Of a stretch of 64,000 bases of DNA, positions 17,601 to 25,082 are shown piece after piece. Each line of letters starts with the position of its first letter. Within the stretch, counting starts at the first letter, position 1. Origin of the DNA: Flavobacterium acetivorans (GTDB lineage Bacteria > Bacteroidota > Bacteroidia > Flavobacteriales > Flavobacteriaceae); NCBI RefSeq assembly GCF_020911885.1, contig NZ_CP087132.1:2976001-3040000 (forward strand), given 5' to 3'. A model generated the notes under the pieces. That model was not told the origin of the DNA. It made no database searches and was given only the letters and a program-made list of their open reading frames with translations. The translations under genes and the position numbers were made by a program.

Positions 17601-18918
17601 TTATTTTAGAAAATTTAGTTGCTTTTTCTTCATCTAAATTTAATTTTTCTAATGCAAATTTTTGAAGGTTTTCTTGTCCATCAAATGTATTTAAAACATG
17701 CCAAATGTCTTCAAAAGTAAATTTGTTGTCTGTTTTCTTTTTAGGTTGAGATTCCCTGTTATGAATGGATTTCCATTGGAATTTTTCTTTCCAATCTTCT
17801 CCTAAAATATCATCAAAAGATTTTAACAACTTAGCAGAAATAATTTTAGTTTTTGAATGAAATTTGGAGTTTATAACAGCTCCATCCTTTGCTAATTGTT
17901 TTAAAATTGAACTTAATTCAAACTCATTAGAGGATTTATAAAAAATAGGATAGATTTTTTCTTTCAAATATATATTTCTATCCATCCCTTCAGGGACTTC
18001 AATTTTTAAATTATTGATAAAAACCCAAGTCCTATATTCTTCATACAAGGGATGGCTTATTGGAGCTCTTTTTTTATTTTTTTCGTAAATACAAATCCCA
18101 ACAAGTCCTTTCTGAGTTCTTAAAGGTCTCTGCCAGATAATCGCTTTCCACAAAAGTTGGTAATCTTTTTCTATAATATTATGAATTTTGCAAATCTCCT
18201 TAAGTTCGTCTTCATAATCCCTTCTTAAATTATATCGCTGACGTATTCTGCCTCCATTTTCTTTTTGATAATAAAATAAAGCGGCTCCTAATGTTTTATG
18301 TTCAATGATATAATCTGCAATAACATTTCTGCCTTGTGTTCCTGTTTTTTCACTGCCATTTAGCATCGTTTTAGCTTCCTCTTCATCTCTTCCTCTAAAG
18401 CCTCGCCTTTGTACTAATTGATATAAAACTCTTCCTAAAACATGAGGATTGTTTTGAAATACACGCTTGTGTTTCTCTTCAATTATAGAAGCCCTAAAAA
18501 CATAGTAGCTTTCAGTATCATCCTTTTCGAACAAATGAAAATCAGGTTTTCCATCTCCATTAAAGTCAAAACGCAACCACTGGATAAATCTATTGGATTG
18601 AGGATATTCACGTCTCCCCCCTTTTTCATACTTTCGCCATTTATCTAAATCTTCTATGGATAAGGGACAAAGTTCTTTTTCAATAAGATATTCCAGTAAC
18701 TTCCATTTTCTGTACTTCTCTGCCTGATAATTTCTCCTTTTTCCTCTACTTTCGGTACGTTTTTGAACTTTAGGGAACTCATTTCCCTTTTCAGAAGCAA
18801 CCCCTTTGTCAAAAGTCAAAACCCCATAATCAGTTATTTGGTTGTCATCCATAGAAGTATTTCTGATACACCAACCAACTGAATTGGTGCCTAGATCGAT
18901 TCCGATTGTTTTGCTCAT
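14656..18918 (-). CDS. cas9: CRISPR effector nuclease Cas9, type II-C
   Basis: A 1420-residue RNA-guided DNA nuclease. All catalytic parts are intact: RuvC-I IGIDLGTNSVGW with Asp8; an arginine-rich bridge helix near residues 50-70 (RTESRGKRRNYQAEKYRKWK); RuvC-II VVIEIAREL with Glu714; the HNH domain YDIEHTVPAS with Asp797, His800 and probably Asn823; RuvC-III HSHHAIDAA with His997 and Asp1000. The C-terminal 420 residues hold the wedge and PAM-interacting domains. The size is at the large end of II-C and is typical of Bacteroidetes. With cas1 and cas2 downstream and no csn2 or cas4, the locus is II-C. The start follows a -7 element TATATTTG at 18943-18936. Confidence 0.98.
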   Translation of the reverse strand: MSKTIGIDLGTNSVGWCIRNTSMDDNQITDYGVLTFDKGVASEKGNEFPKVQKRTESRGKRRNYQAEKYRKWKLLEYLIEKELCPLSIEDLDKWRKYEKGGRREYPQSNRFIQWLRFDFNGDGKPDFHLFEKDDTESYYVFRASIIEEKHKRVFQNNPHVLGRVLYQLVQRRGFRGRDEEEAKTMLNGSEKTGTQGRNVIADYIIEHKTLGAALFYYQKENGGRIRQRYNLRRDYEDELKEICKIHNIIEKDYQLLWKAIIWQRPLRTQKGLVGICIYEKNKKRAPISHPLYEEYRTWVFINNLKIEVPEGMDRNIYLKEKIYPIFYKSSNEFELSSILKQLAKDGAVINSKFHSKTKIISAKLLKSFDDILGEDWKEKFQWKSIHNRESQPKKKTDNKFTFEDIWHVLNTFDGQENLQKFALEKLNLDEEKATKFSKIKLNQGYATLSLSAIKKVLPFLQKGFLYSHAIYLANLYKVLGSEEITEGLSLYFADEVDKIIRNNKDQKTLNDIVNNLIQTELNEEHRYSIEVDRGLDSSELKRINNKIIEVIGEKTWNDFENDRKLETTNYIYNKFKEFLRKSVLSKKNIFVEQPRLHNQIFEFLQDTYDIPLERKKYLWHPSEQENYAAASEYQEYKIKDNSIFLTENKIQQFLQRNPNAEYQGRSLKLLGSPEPISKGFKNPMALKSLQKLKQLLNYLLQTDKINDDTRVVIEIARELNDANKRKAIERWNNEREKENEVFRKKIREINEECKTTFDENDKTLLKKIRLWEEQARKCLYTGKTINSSDIFNGSYYDIEHTVPASISFDSELKNLTLTDTNFNRIVKGKLFPTQLSNYNTEAIINGKSYNPIIKNIEIIFGKRTVTIKKIKGKEVESVEWKKIEELQNSYDEWKKKASYASTKDVKDACIQRYHMIKFDLDYLKSKLHTFTLEEYKSGWKNSQLRDTQIITKYALPYLKTVFKKVAVEKAEVVNCFKEIYEIKLPFAKKNRNVHSHHAIDAAILTLIPPYYERDKILQKYNDEKDRKTGKIYHEKPKDWENFSASKVLFIEKEILINNLSENKTSLSTYKKVRKKGKIVYLKYKDNLGEWHDRLDKNGKKTPKIAKGDTIRGQLHGESLYGAIKQPLRDQDNKILFDENKKMILQDETFVVIRKDLIYKKDANSPGFKTLEEVEKIIVDNALFEMIKKQVNESDFKTALANGVWMFDKKGNIVNKIRRIRCKETIKYSTAVKIHTHSYKSDKTYKLQTLAKNGENTLCLFYKNEKAKVMNILSIGHVAALKIKNEKEYFGIPLYNQIETGKGKSKSTIPLYAILKSGQKVLFYKESIEELKELMREKKHKQLLSDRMYKIYQFEGDGRIKFKHHLAAGVDTDLKKENKEYAYFDVSEKPVFLRLRQANWSFAIEGIDFEMELDGSIVFKS

Positions 18919-18935
18919 AACTTAATATTTTAATT

Positions 18936-18972
18936 CAAATATAAAAATAAATTAAGGTTCTACATACATTAT
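18936..18972 (-). promoter_or_regulatory. cas9 promoter with an 11-bp match to the tracrRNA leader
   Basis: On the minus strand TATATTTG (18943-18936) fits the -7 consensus, 17 bp before the cas9 ATG. About 19 nt upstream, where the -33 box would be, lies ATAATGTATGT (18972-18962), identical to plus-strand 19098-19108 just before the degenerate repeat of the tracrRNA locus. There is no good TTG box. Confidence 0.5.
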
Positions 18973-18985
18973 AAAAAAGTATTTA

Positions 18986-18993
18986 TATCTTTG
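18986..18993 (+). promoter_or_regulatory. Possible -7 element for a long tracrRNA form
   Basis: TATCTTTG fits TAnnTTTG on the plus strand. Transcription from it would start near 19000 and pass through the degenerate repeat at 19109 into the tracrRNA. No -33 box is evident, so this is weak. Confidence 0.25.
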
Positions 18994-19108
18994 ATTTAGA
19001 AAGGTAAAAACATATAATGCATGATGTGTTGAAGTTAGCTTCCAAAACTAATTTCTGGTTTTTTCGACTTAGCCTTTTTTACATAACTATATTTTAAATA
19101 ATGTATGT

Positions 19109-19119
19109 GTTGTGAATTG
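19109..19119 (+). repeat. Degenerate CRISPR repeat upstream of tracrRNA
   Basis: GTTGTGAATTG is identical to the first 11 nt of the array repeat. Later positions (to about 19140) are only loosely similar. It can pair with the anti-repeat at 19147-19157 in the same transcript, with a loop of about 27 nt. Confidence 0.6.
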
Positions 19120-19127
19120 ATTTTTTA

Positions 19128-19135
19128 TATATTTG
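19128..19135 (+). promoter_or_regulatory. -7 promoter element of the tracrRNA
   Basis: TATATTTG is a perfect TAnnTTTG match. The predicted start at about 19139-19141 falls exactly at the first base of the anti-repeat, so a short tracrRNA would begin with the pairing region. A TTG lies at 19110-19112, spacing 15, shorter than the usual 19. Confidence 0.6.
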
Positions 19136-19138
19136 TAA

Positions 19139-19212
19139 CTTGAAAGCAATTCACAATAAGGCTATAAGCCGAAGAAATTCTTAAATCCTGCGTACTCCGT
19201 GGGATTTTTTTT
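19139..19212 (+). ncRNA. tracrRNA
   Basis: The RNA that pairs with crRNA and binds Cas9. The anti-repeat TTGAAAGCAATTCACAAT (19140-19157) is complementary to repeat positions 1-18, with a terminal G-U pair. It is followed by a nexus-like hairpin GGCT-ATA-AGCC (19160-19170), a short AAGAA/TTCTT stem (19172-19182), and a terminator stem AAATCC...GGATTT (19183-19207) ending in an 8-T run. The order anti-repeat, nexus and terminal hairpin is the normal tracrRNA layout. It is transcribed divergently from cas9. The 5' end is predicted from the -7 element. Confidence 0.9.
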
Positions 19213-19460
19213 ATTCGATATGTTAAATATAACATATTATTCCTACGAATTTTTATAAATCTCAAAAAAAATTGCAAGCGATTATTATATTTTACATCAG
19301 GAAGATTACTTTTTCTAATCAATGTTATTTTAAATTCACAAAATTCTGACTACTTTCAGGAAGAGTTTTTTTGTGAATCATTTGAAAAAATTGATGGCAC
19401 ATCATAACTTCAATATACAGCAATCAAAAAAAGTAAATTATCCTAAAATACTAAAAACAA

Positions 19461-19485
19461 AAAAGAGACCTAGAAAGTCTCTTTT
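19461..19485 (-). terminator. Terminator after the XRE gene
   Basis: AAAAGAGAC, 7-nt loop, GTCTCTTTT, 9-bp perfect stem with T-rich flank; 25 bp after the stop of the minus-strand XRE gene. The DNA from 19213 to 19509 holds nothing else I can support. Confidence 0.7.
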
Positions 19486-19509
19486 ATAATTAATTATGTC
19501 TTTTGTAAA

Positions 19510-19905
19510 TTATTTATCCTTCAACAACTTCTCTAAATAAGCTATTTTATCTTTTTCAGCCTGAACTAATCGTTCATAAAGCTCCACAAGTTTATCAATA
19601 GGATTAAAATTATAAACCGGACCAAAAGCACCTTGTCCATTACTGGCACTGTTATCATAAAAGTTATTGAAGAAATTGAAAACACTTTCCTCGGAGAAAT
19701 TCTTTATAGCTTCAGATGTAACTCCAAGAACTTTTGCAACTTCAAGTAATTTTTCATCTTCAATAGTTTCACTATTTTCCATATTAGAAACCGTTTGCTG
19801 ACTCACACCTAATGCAATTGCCAATGCTTCTTGCTTCATCTCGCGTAATTCCCTGATTCGGCTGATATTTCTGCCAATATGTTTTGGTTTTGTTGCTGTG
19901 TTCAT
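19510..19905 (-). CDS. XRE-family HTH regulator with C-terminal coiled coil
   Basis: A 131-residue regulator. The HTH spans about residues 11-65 (NISRIRELREMKQEALAIALGVSQQTVSNME). A flexible N/G/F-rich linker follows, then a C-terminal amphipathic helix (PIDKLVELYERLVQAEKDKIAYLEKLLKDK) suited to dimerisation. Proteins of this architecture are common in Bacteroidetes and their targets are mostly unknown. It is divergent from the HEPN gene pair. A -7 element TACCTTTG (19917-19910) lies only 4 nt before the ATG, so the mRNA may be leaderless. Confidence 0.85.
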   Translation of the reverse strand: MNTATKPKHIGRNISRIRELREMKQEALAIALGVSQQTVSNMENSETIEDEKLLEVAKVLGVTSEAIKNFSEESVFNFFNNFYDNSASNGQGAFGPVYNFNPIDKLVELYERLVQAEKDKIAYLEKLLKDK

Positions 19906-19909
19906 AATT

Positions 19910-19917
19910 CAAAGGTA
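19910..19917 (-). promoter_or_regulatory. -7 element of the XRE gene
   Basis: TACCTTTG on the minus strand, separated from the ATG by AATT. The transcript would begin at or next to the start codon. Confidence 0.4.
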
Positions 19918-20166
19918 TTAAATCGTTGCGAAATTTTTATTGGTAAAATACTAATGATGAATTGTGTAATACAATACCAATTGGTTGGGTACGGCTGGAA
20001 CTGTTCGGAACTTGCTATGACCTAAACAAAAATACAATTTTTCTAATAAATACTAACATTATCTACATATGAAAAAGAATAAAATATCCTTCACAATTAA
20101 TTTTTTTGGCAGGGTATTAAACAAAAATCAAATTTTCAAACAAGTATCAATTAAAAAATTAAAATT

Positions 20167-21018
20167 ATGAGTACAATTGATAACACAGGATTACAAATGA
20201 TAAGCAATATCATTAAGGAGAGTATTAGTACAAGTGGTATTTACTGTTTCGGAGAAAAAAGGCAAAGTCAAACCGTTCAAAATCCATTTCAAGCTACAGC
20301 TTCTGTTCAGCAAAAGCGTACGCATTTCTATTTGTTGGTTTTTACCAATGAATATGTAATCAATGCCATAGCAGATATTAGTCATACTATAAAGATCAAA
20401 TTAGGAGGTCGTTATACCGTTACTTTGTTGCTGCACAAAGCAACATCAGTACGGAATTTCACCCCACATCAATTATACTTCTATCATCAGGTTTTAACCA
20501 AAGGATATAAAGTTTACGAAAATGTAACCGTACCTCCAAACATCCCTTTTGATGAAACTCCAAAACGCAACATAAAGTCCATCCATTCCCATTGGAAAAA
20601 CAGAAATACAGTTGCAGAAACTTTCCTAGGAAACTTAGCTCATACTGACTATACCGATTACGGATTTGTTCAGGAATCCATGATACATATAGCTGTAGAA
20701 CAGACCTGCCTTGGACTTATAGATGTATTCTTGGGTTATCGTCCTGATCATTTTTCATTGCCTTATTTGTTTGAACTCTGTGAAATAGTCACACCACTAA
20801 CCTCGGATATATTTCCACGAACTTCTCCTGAAGACAAAAGGTTATTTAAGTTATTAAAAGCACATCCAAGCGAACTTCGCTGGGCAAATCCAAAATTATC
20901 ATGTAGACTAGATACTGAGGTTTTAGAAAAGAGAAGCAATCTTTTCCACAAAAGAGCCAGCGAATTGATAGCATCCGAATTAGAGCGTTTAGGAGATCTG
21001 TATATTAAAGAAACTTAA
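20167..21018 (+). CDS. HEPN-domain protein with degenerate nucleotidyltransferase-like N-terminus
   Basis: A 283-residue protein. Residues about 50-120 form an alpha/beta segment (HFYLLVFTNEYVINAIADISHTI... RYTVTLLLHKATSVRN) that resembles the nucleotidyltransferase part of MNT/HEPN proteins, but without the GS...DxD catalytic residues. Residues about 155-275 are helical and look like a HEPN domain (SMIHIAVEQTCLGLIDVFLGYRPDHFSLPYLFELC). Only one Rx4H pattern is seen (RNFTPH), and it is outside the helical part. It is followed after 11 bp by a second protein of the same general type, so the two form an operon. HEPN proteins are often RNA-cutting toxins or binding partners in defence; the role here is not shown. 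Confidence 0.6.
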   Translation: MSTIDNTGLQMISNIIKESISTSGIYCFGEKRQSQTVQNPFQATASVQQKRTHFYLLVFTNEYVINAIADISHTIKIKLGGRYTVTLLLHKATSVRNFTPHQLYFYHQVLTKGYKVYENVTVPPNIPFDETPKRNIKSIHSHWKNRNTVAETFLGNLAHTDYTDYGFVQESMIHIAVEQTCLGLIDVFLGYRPDHFSLPYLFELCEIVTPLTSDIFPRTSPEDKRLFKLLKAHPSELRWANPKLSCRLDTEVLEKRSNLFHKRASELIASELERLGDLYIKET

Positions 21019-21029
21019 AAAAAAACATT

Positions 21030-21872
21030 ATGTATCACAATATTTTAACTCAGCAAGATTGTCCAGAATATGATCCATTAAAAAAGGTAATTAAGCTACT
21101 GAGGGCGTTCATCAAAATCGATGCGATTTATTTTTCAAAGCACTTGGAAGAGCCGTCTAATAATGGTATTATTACGGTTCTTGTAAGTAAATCCAATCCG
21201 CATTATTACGAGGAGATTTATGATTTTTCATGGAAAATTATGAAGTCCTACCCTGAATTTTCGTTTTCCTTTTATGATGAAGCATGGTTAAAAGCAGAAC
21301 TAGAAGAAGGTAATCTTTATGCTATTATGAATTGCGATGATAGTCAACTCCTATATAGCGCTTCTAATTTCACGAGTGTAGTTGATTTCAAAAAAATAAA
21401 ACCTGAAAAATTGATAAAGAAGGTCACGAAAAGATTTAAGAGACACAATTTGGAAATTAATATTATTGGTCGGGATTTGAAATACTACAATACCGATGGA
21501 AGACATTTATCTGCTGCATATAATATGCATCAGCAATTTCGATACTTGTTTATAAATATTTCTTGGTTTTTGGCAGGAGATTATACAGGTACAGAAAGTC
21601 TTGAAGAGCAGGAAGAATATCTTCGTAAGTTTTCCATTGTGCTGGCTAATACATTTGACCCCGAAAAAAAAGAAGAGTGGTTTGTTTTAAAGCAATTAGA
21701 TGAAGCCCGTACAGCAATTCAATGTAACAAAGAAATAGAGCCAATTACTAAAGAAACTATCGATATAGCTTATGAAAAATTAGCAATACTTAAGGAAGAG
21801 GTCAGGAGAGTATTCGATAAATATATAAAAAGAGTAAAAATAAAATTAGAAGATTTAGTGAGTGTCAATTAA
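21030..21872 (+). CDS. HEPN/nucleotidyltransferase-like partner protein
   Basis: A 280-residue protein, 11 bp after the previous gene. The N-terminal half has alternating strands and helices (GIITVLVSKSNPHYYEEIYDFSWKIM) like a degenerate nucleotidyltransferase; the C-terminal half, from about residue 150 (RHLSAAYNMHQQFRYLFINISWFLAGDY), is helical and HEPN-like. I see no Rx4-6H RNase motif, so it may be a structural or inhibitory partner. The pair is divergently organised with the XRE gene. Domain calls are by fold pattern and are tentative; no close named family is recognised. Confidence 0.5.
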   Translation: MYHNILTQQDCPEYDPLKKVIKLLRAFIKIDAIYFSKHLEEPSNNGIITVLVSKSNPHYYEEIYDFSWKIMKSYPEFSFSFYDEAWLKAELEEGNLYAIMNCDDSQLLYSASNFTSVVDFKKIKPEKLIKKVTKRFKRHNLEINIIGRDLKYYNTDGRHLSAAYNMHQQFRYLFINISWFLAGDYTGTESLEEQEEYLRKFSIVLANTFDPEKKEEWFVLKQLDEARTAIQCNKEIEPITKETIDIAYEKLAILKEEVRRVFDKYIKRVKIKLEDLVSVN

Positions 21873-22242
21873 AAGGTAAGTGAGCTAAAAAAGTAAAGAT
21901 AAAAAATCAGGCCTTCTATTTTAGTATCGCCCTACTATTTTTAATTATAAAATCACGGGAGAATTTTAAGCGTTGGCCGCCGGGAGTGCCCCCCGAGTCG
22001 AGTGTGAAACACGAGCGGCTGGGGTCGCGATAGCGAAACCGAAACGAAGTGAGCTTCATCGAACACCAATAACAATAAGGGATTAGTGAGATAAATATTC
22101 CCGAGATTTTCGGGATAAAAATATTCAGGCTTGATTTTTTTGTTTCTTTTTTGATCAAGACAAATCGAAGATTATTTCATCTGTTCGCCTTTCAGGCTTG
22201 GGTCAGTGAGCACCGCTAAAAAAAACAAAAATTAAGCGAGCT

Positions 22243-22409
22243 AAAAAAGAAAATTGGTAACCTTAATTTTTTCTTTTAACAAAAACATCAATGGTAGCAA
22301 TATTAAATGACCTTTTATACTTCTACTCAATTAAATTCAAATTGCTGTTATTTCCGGGATTCAATTGTCCTTAGCTTCCGCAGTCGAGCGTCAAATGTTT
22401 GAAGAATAC
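22243..22409. repeat. 167-bp direct repeat, copy 1, with a cas1-like fragment
   Basis: Identical to 22523-22689 except for one base (C/T). On the minus strand, 22285-22308 matches cas1 (13449-13472) at 21 of 24 bases and encodes FNIATIDVFVKRKN, compared with Cas1 LNIATIDVFIDGKN. The frame is closed by stops on both sides. Confidence 0.7.
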
Positions 22410-22522
22410 GTAAAAAGAAAAGCTGTTTGAGCGAAGCGAGTTCTTTTCTTTTAGGATTCAAAAACTAATTTGACCGACGAGGAAGCTCAGACTTGATTTT
22501 TTTGTTTCTTTTTTGATCAAGC

Positions 22523-22689
22523 AAAAAAGAAAATTGGTAACCTTAATTTTTTCTTTTAACAAAAACATCAATGGTAGCAATATTAAATGACCTTTTATAC
22601 TTCTACTCAATTAAATTCAAATTGCTGTTATTTCTGGGATTCAATTGTCCTTAGCTTCCGCAGTCGAGCGTCAAATGTTTGAAGAATAC
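22523..22689. repeat. 167-bp direct repeat, copy 2
   Basis: Second copy, 280 bp downstream of the first. The cas1-like stretch is at 22565-22588. Ends coincide with GAAGAATAC. The recent, near-identical duplication suggests unequal recombination or an unrecognised repeat element. Confidence 0.7.
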
Positions 22690-23440
22690 CTAACCCGAGC
22701 GCAGCCTTCAAAGAACTCAACCATCTCACAACTCATAACTCAAATCTCACAACTTCTCACCCCGCCCTTAAATTAAAACATAGAAAAACAACGAAAAAAC
22801 GACGTGGCAGCAGTCCGCGAGTTGAGCCTGAAAGGCGAACGGCTCGGGCTGCGGAACATAGTTTTGAGGTAGTTTTTAAGTTTTTAATCCCGATAGATAT
22901 CGGGATCAGGCTTGATCTTTTTGTTACTTTTTCCATCAAGGGAAAAAGTAAAAATATATTCAAAGAAAAACAATGCTGTGCGAAGTCTCCCAACTCGTAC
23001 CGATGAGAAACACCAAGCTGTGCGAAGTCTCCCGCCTTCGTACATTCTCCGTCCTGTACCAGCATTTCTCCCAGCCCCCGCAATTCGAGGTCTCCTGACC
23101 CTCGATCCAAGAAGTGTTCGTCTCTACGCTACGCAAATGCCTCATGACCTTTGCGTTTTTTTTGTTCTTAAAAGCGGTAAGAATAATAAAAGTCTGCTGA
23201 CTGTTTACGTGAATGTTTTTAAAACTGAATGTAGGTATTGCGTATTCTAAACTTGAAAAACGCATTTGTTGACGGCGAATTCCAGTGATGTATTTTCTTC
23301 TTAAAACAAGAATAACCCTCTTTTTATACCGTTATTTTGCTATATTTGGAGCTATTACAATGAAGGTTATTTTATAGACTAACTTGTCCCTAAGCAATTG
23401 CAGCATCTGGAAAATAATCAAAACCATAATTTAACTACAA

Positions 23441-23788
23441 ATGGCATTACAATTTGAAAACCAAATCGAGATTATAGAAATAATGGAAAGCTTCCTGATC
23501 AAAATCCGACCATCAGAAGACATTAAAAGCAAACTGGATATTAACTACAAAGTTGAAAATCAAAGTGTCATCCTTTTTGAAATTCGTCCAGATTGGAAAA
23601 ATCCTCAAGAAAAAAGGGAGTACAACATTGCAAAAGCCACATTCGTCAAAAAAGAGAATCAATGGAAAATTTTTTGGTTTATGTCCGATTTTAAATGGCA
23701 TAGCTATAAGCCAAAAGAAAAAGTAAACAACCTAAAAGAATTTGTGAAAATTGTTGAAGAAGATAAATTGGGCTGCTTTTGGGGTTAA
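23441..23788 (+). CDS. DUF3024 domain protein
   Basis: A 115-residue protein with the DUF3024 pattern: FEIRPDWKNPQEKREYNIAKATFVKKENQWKIFWFMSDFKWHSY. The conserved features are the FEIRP strand, the IAKAT(Y/F)VK strand and the W-x-DxKWHxY end. The function of the family is unknown. It is transcribed alone between repeat-rich DNA and a GNAT gene. Confidence 0.8.
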   Translation: MALQFENQIEIIEIMESFLIKIRPSEDIKSKLDINYKVENQSVILFEIRPDWKNPQEKREYNIAKATFVKKENQWKIFWFMSDFKWHSYKPKEKVNNLKEFVKIVEEDKLGCFWG

Positions 23789-23870
23789 AAGTTACTACAT
23801 TACAACTAAGGCCTAAACCTAATTGTAGAAACTCAAAGAACGAAACAAACAAATATAAAACGACTGGCAA

Positions 23871-24416
23871 ATGGGAATTGTAATAGAAACAGAACGGCTT
23901 ATTTTAAGAGAATTAGAATATAGAGACCAAAATGATTTATTCGAAATGGACTCTGACCCAGAAGTGCATTTGTATATCGAAAACAATCCTGTAAAATCAA
24001 TTGACCAAATAACAAAAGTCATTGAAATGCTTAAAATCCAATACAAAGAAAATGGAATTGCGCGTTGGGCTGTAGTTGACAAATTGACAAATGAATGTGT
24101 TGGTTGGTCAGGATTGAAGTACTTTAACCAGCCTTTAAACAATCATACTGATTTTTACGAACTTGGTTATAGATTTAAGAAAAAACATTGGGGAAAAGGT
24201 TTTGCAACTGAATCTGCAATCGCAATACTAGACTATGGTTTTAAAAATTTGAACACCAACCGAATTTTTGCAATAACTGATCCTAAAAATGTAAATTCAA
24301 AAAAGGTGTTGACTAAATTAGGCTTTGACTTTCAAGAAACTTTTGATTATGAAGGCGACCCAACAGATTGGTTTGAATTGAAAAAGACAACCTGGGAAAA
24401 TAAAAAGCCAAAGTAG
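23871..24416 (+). CDS. GNAT family N-acetyltransferase
   Basis: A 181-residue acetyltransferase of the RimJ/RimL-like group. It begins with the typical ETERLILRELEYRDQNDLFEM and has the acetyl-CoA loop near residues 100-115 (ELGYRFKKKHWGKGFATESA), then NTNRIFAITDPKNVNSKKVLTKLGF. It would move an acetyl group from acetyl-CoA to an amine; the substrate is unknown. It stands between noncoding DNA and relict insertion sequences, so it may be part of the accessory region. Confidence 0.88.
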   Translation: MGIVIETERLILRELEYRDQNDLFEMDSDPEVHLYIENNPVKSIDQITKVIEMLKIQYKENGIARWAVVDKLTNECVGWSGLKYFNQPLNNHTDFYELGYRFKKKHWGKGFATESAIAILDYGFKNLNTNRIFAITDPKNVNSKKVLTKLGFDFQETFDYEGDPTDWFELKKTTWENKKPK

Positions 24417-24885
24417 TAAATTGAATAAACAAAGTGCACCCCTCAAATACTTGAATGCATCAAAACCAAATGAAAAGTAACAAACGGAGTTCACCTCCAA
24501 AGCCATCAATTTCGTCTACGACTGATCAACTACTTTTGAAGCTTGATTTTTACCCCGCAATAGCTTTTGAATTTGATCGGTAGTAACACCATCAATTGTC
24601 CATTTTTGTAGGACAAATTGAGCTTGCTAAGCCACAATAAGCTAATCTTTCAGAAAACCTTAAATCATAAGAAAAAACATCTAAATTTAAGCTTTTAGGT
24701 CAAAAAACAACCTAAAATCAGCTAACAGATAGTGCATGGATAAAGCATGGATAGTGTATGGATAATGCATGGATAGTGTATGACTAGAGTATCAAAACTA
24801 GAAAGCAGCATTAAAACACTAAAAAAGAGCCAAATTAAGCACCAAAAAACACTTATCGAATTCCTACAAAAAACCACTAGGCCTA
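24417..24885. other. Decayed region before the IS relict
   Basis: No intact gene. On the minus strand about 24525-24620 encodes LQKWTIDGVTTDQIQKLLRG and some further residues before a stop, probably a remnant of an unidentified gene. Positions 24732-24783 hold imperfect tandem units of the form GCATGGATA(G/A)TGTATGGATA. Confidence 0.4.
24732..24783. repeat. Short imperfect tandem repeat
   Basis: Five or six units of about 10 bp (consensus RTGYATGGATA) in succession. No function is evident. Confidence 0.55.
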
Positions 24886-25008
24886 ATTAGAAAAACAGCA
24901 GCATTTAGATCAAAATTCAGAGGAGTGAGCAATATTGAATTTTTCCTTTTTAGGCTAACTACGATTGATGCATAATTTTTTAAATTTCACAGCTTTTCGC
25001 ATTGATCC
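24886..25008 (+). pseudogene. 3' relict of an ISAon1-type transposase with its right end
   Basis: The frame ending at 24975 reads AAFRSKFRGVSNIEFFLFRL, almost the same as the C-terminus of the intact transposase nearby (KAFRSQFRGVRKIDFFLFRL). It is followed by AAATTTCACAGCTTTTCGCATTGATCC, one base different from the right end of the intact element. The rest of this older element is gone. Confidence 0.75.
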
Positions 25009-25082
25009 TTGTTGGATCAATCCCAAAACCTGGGGGGGAATGTCAAAATAAATTGAGAGATTTGCAATCTTAAGAATGAGAG

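Larger units (their letters stand above)
21873..23440. other. Repeat-rich noncoding region
   Basis: No gene is supportable in about 1.5 kb. It contains a 167-bp direct duplication (entered separately); three versions of a CTTGAT...ATCAAG hairpin with T-rich loop (22133-22162, 22492-22521, about 22911-22940); a GC-rich patch at 21970-22060; a palindrome ATCCCGATAGATATCGGGAT (22887-22906); and GCTGTGCGAAGTCTCCC twice (22976-22992 and 23018-23034). Open frames across 22.7-23.3 kb have no protein-like composition. Confidence 0.6.

Noticed and set aside
18953..18961. PAM next to the 11-nt cas9-promoter match
   Set aside because: On the minus strand the flank reads AGAACCTTA. I cannot say whether this is a valid PAM because the PAM of this Cas9 is not known from the window; the tracr-L proposal therefore does not rest on it.
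22887..22906. Palindrome ATCCCGATAGATATCGGGAT as another MITE end
   Set aside because: It shares CCCGATA with the MITE ends but lacks the CGGATTT part and the element core, so the likeness is too short to count.
22757..23265. Overlapping open frames on both strands in the repeat-rich region
   Set aside because: They run through hairpins and direct repeats and the translations are rich in S, R and L without a recognisable domain.
24525..24620. Minus-strand frame encoding LQKWTIDGVTTDQIQKLLRG
   Set aside because: Protein-like but short, with a stop soon after and no start; source family not recognised, so it is noted only as a relict.
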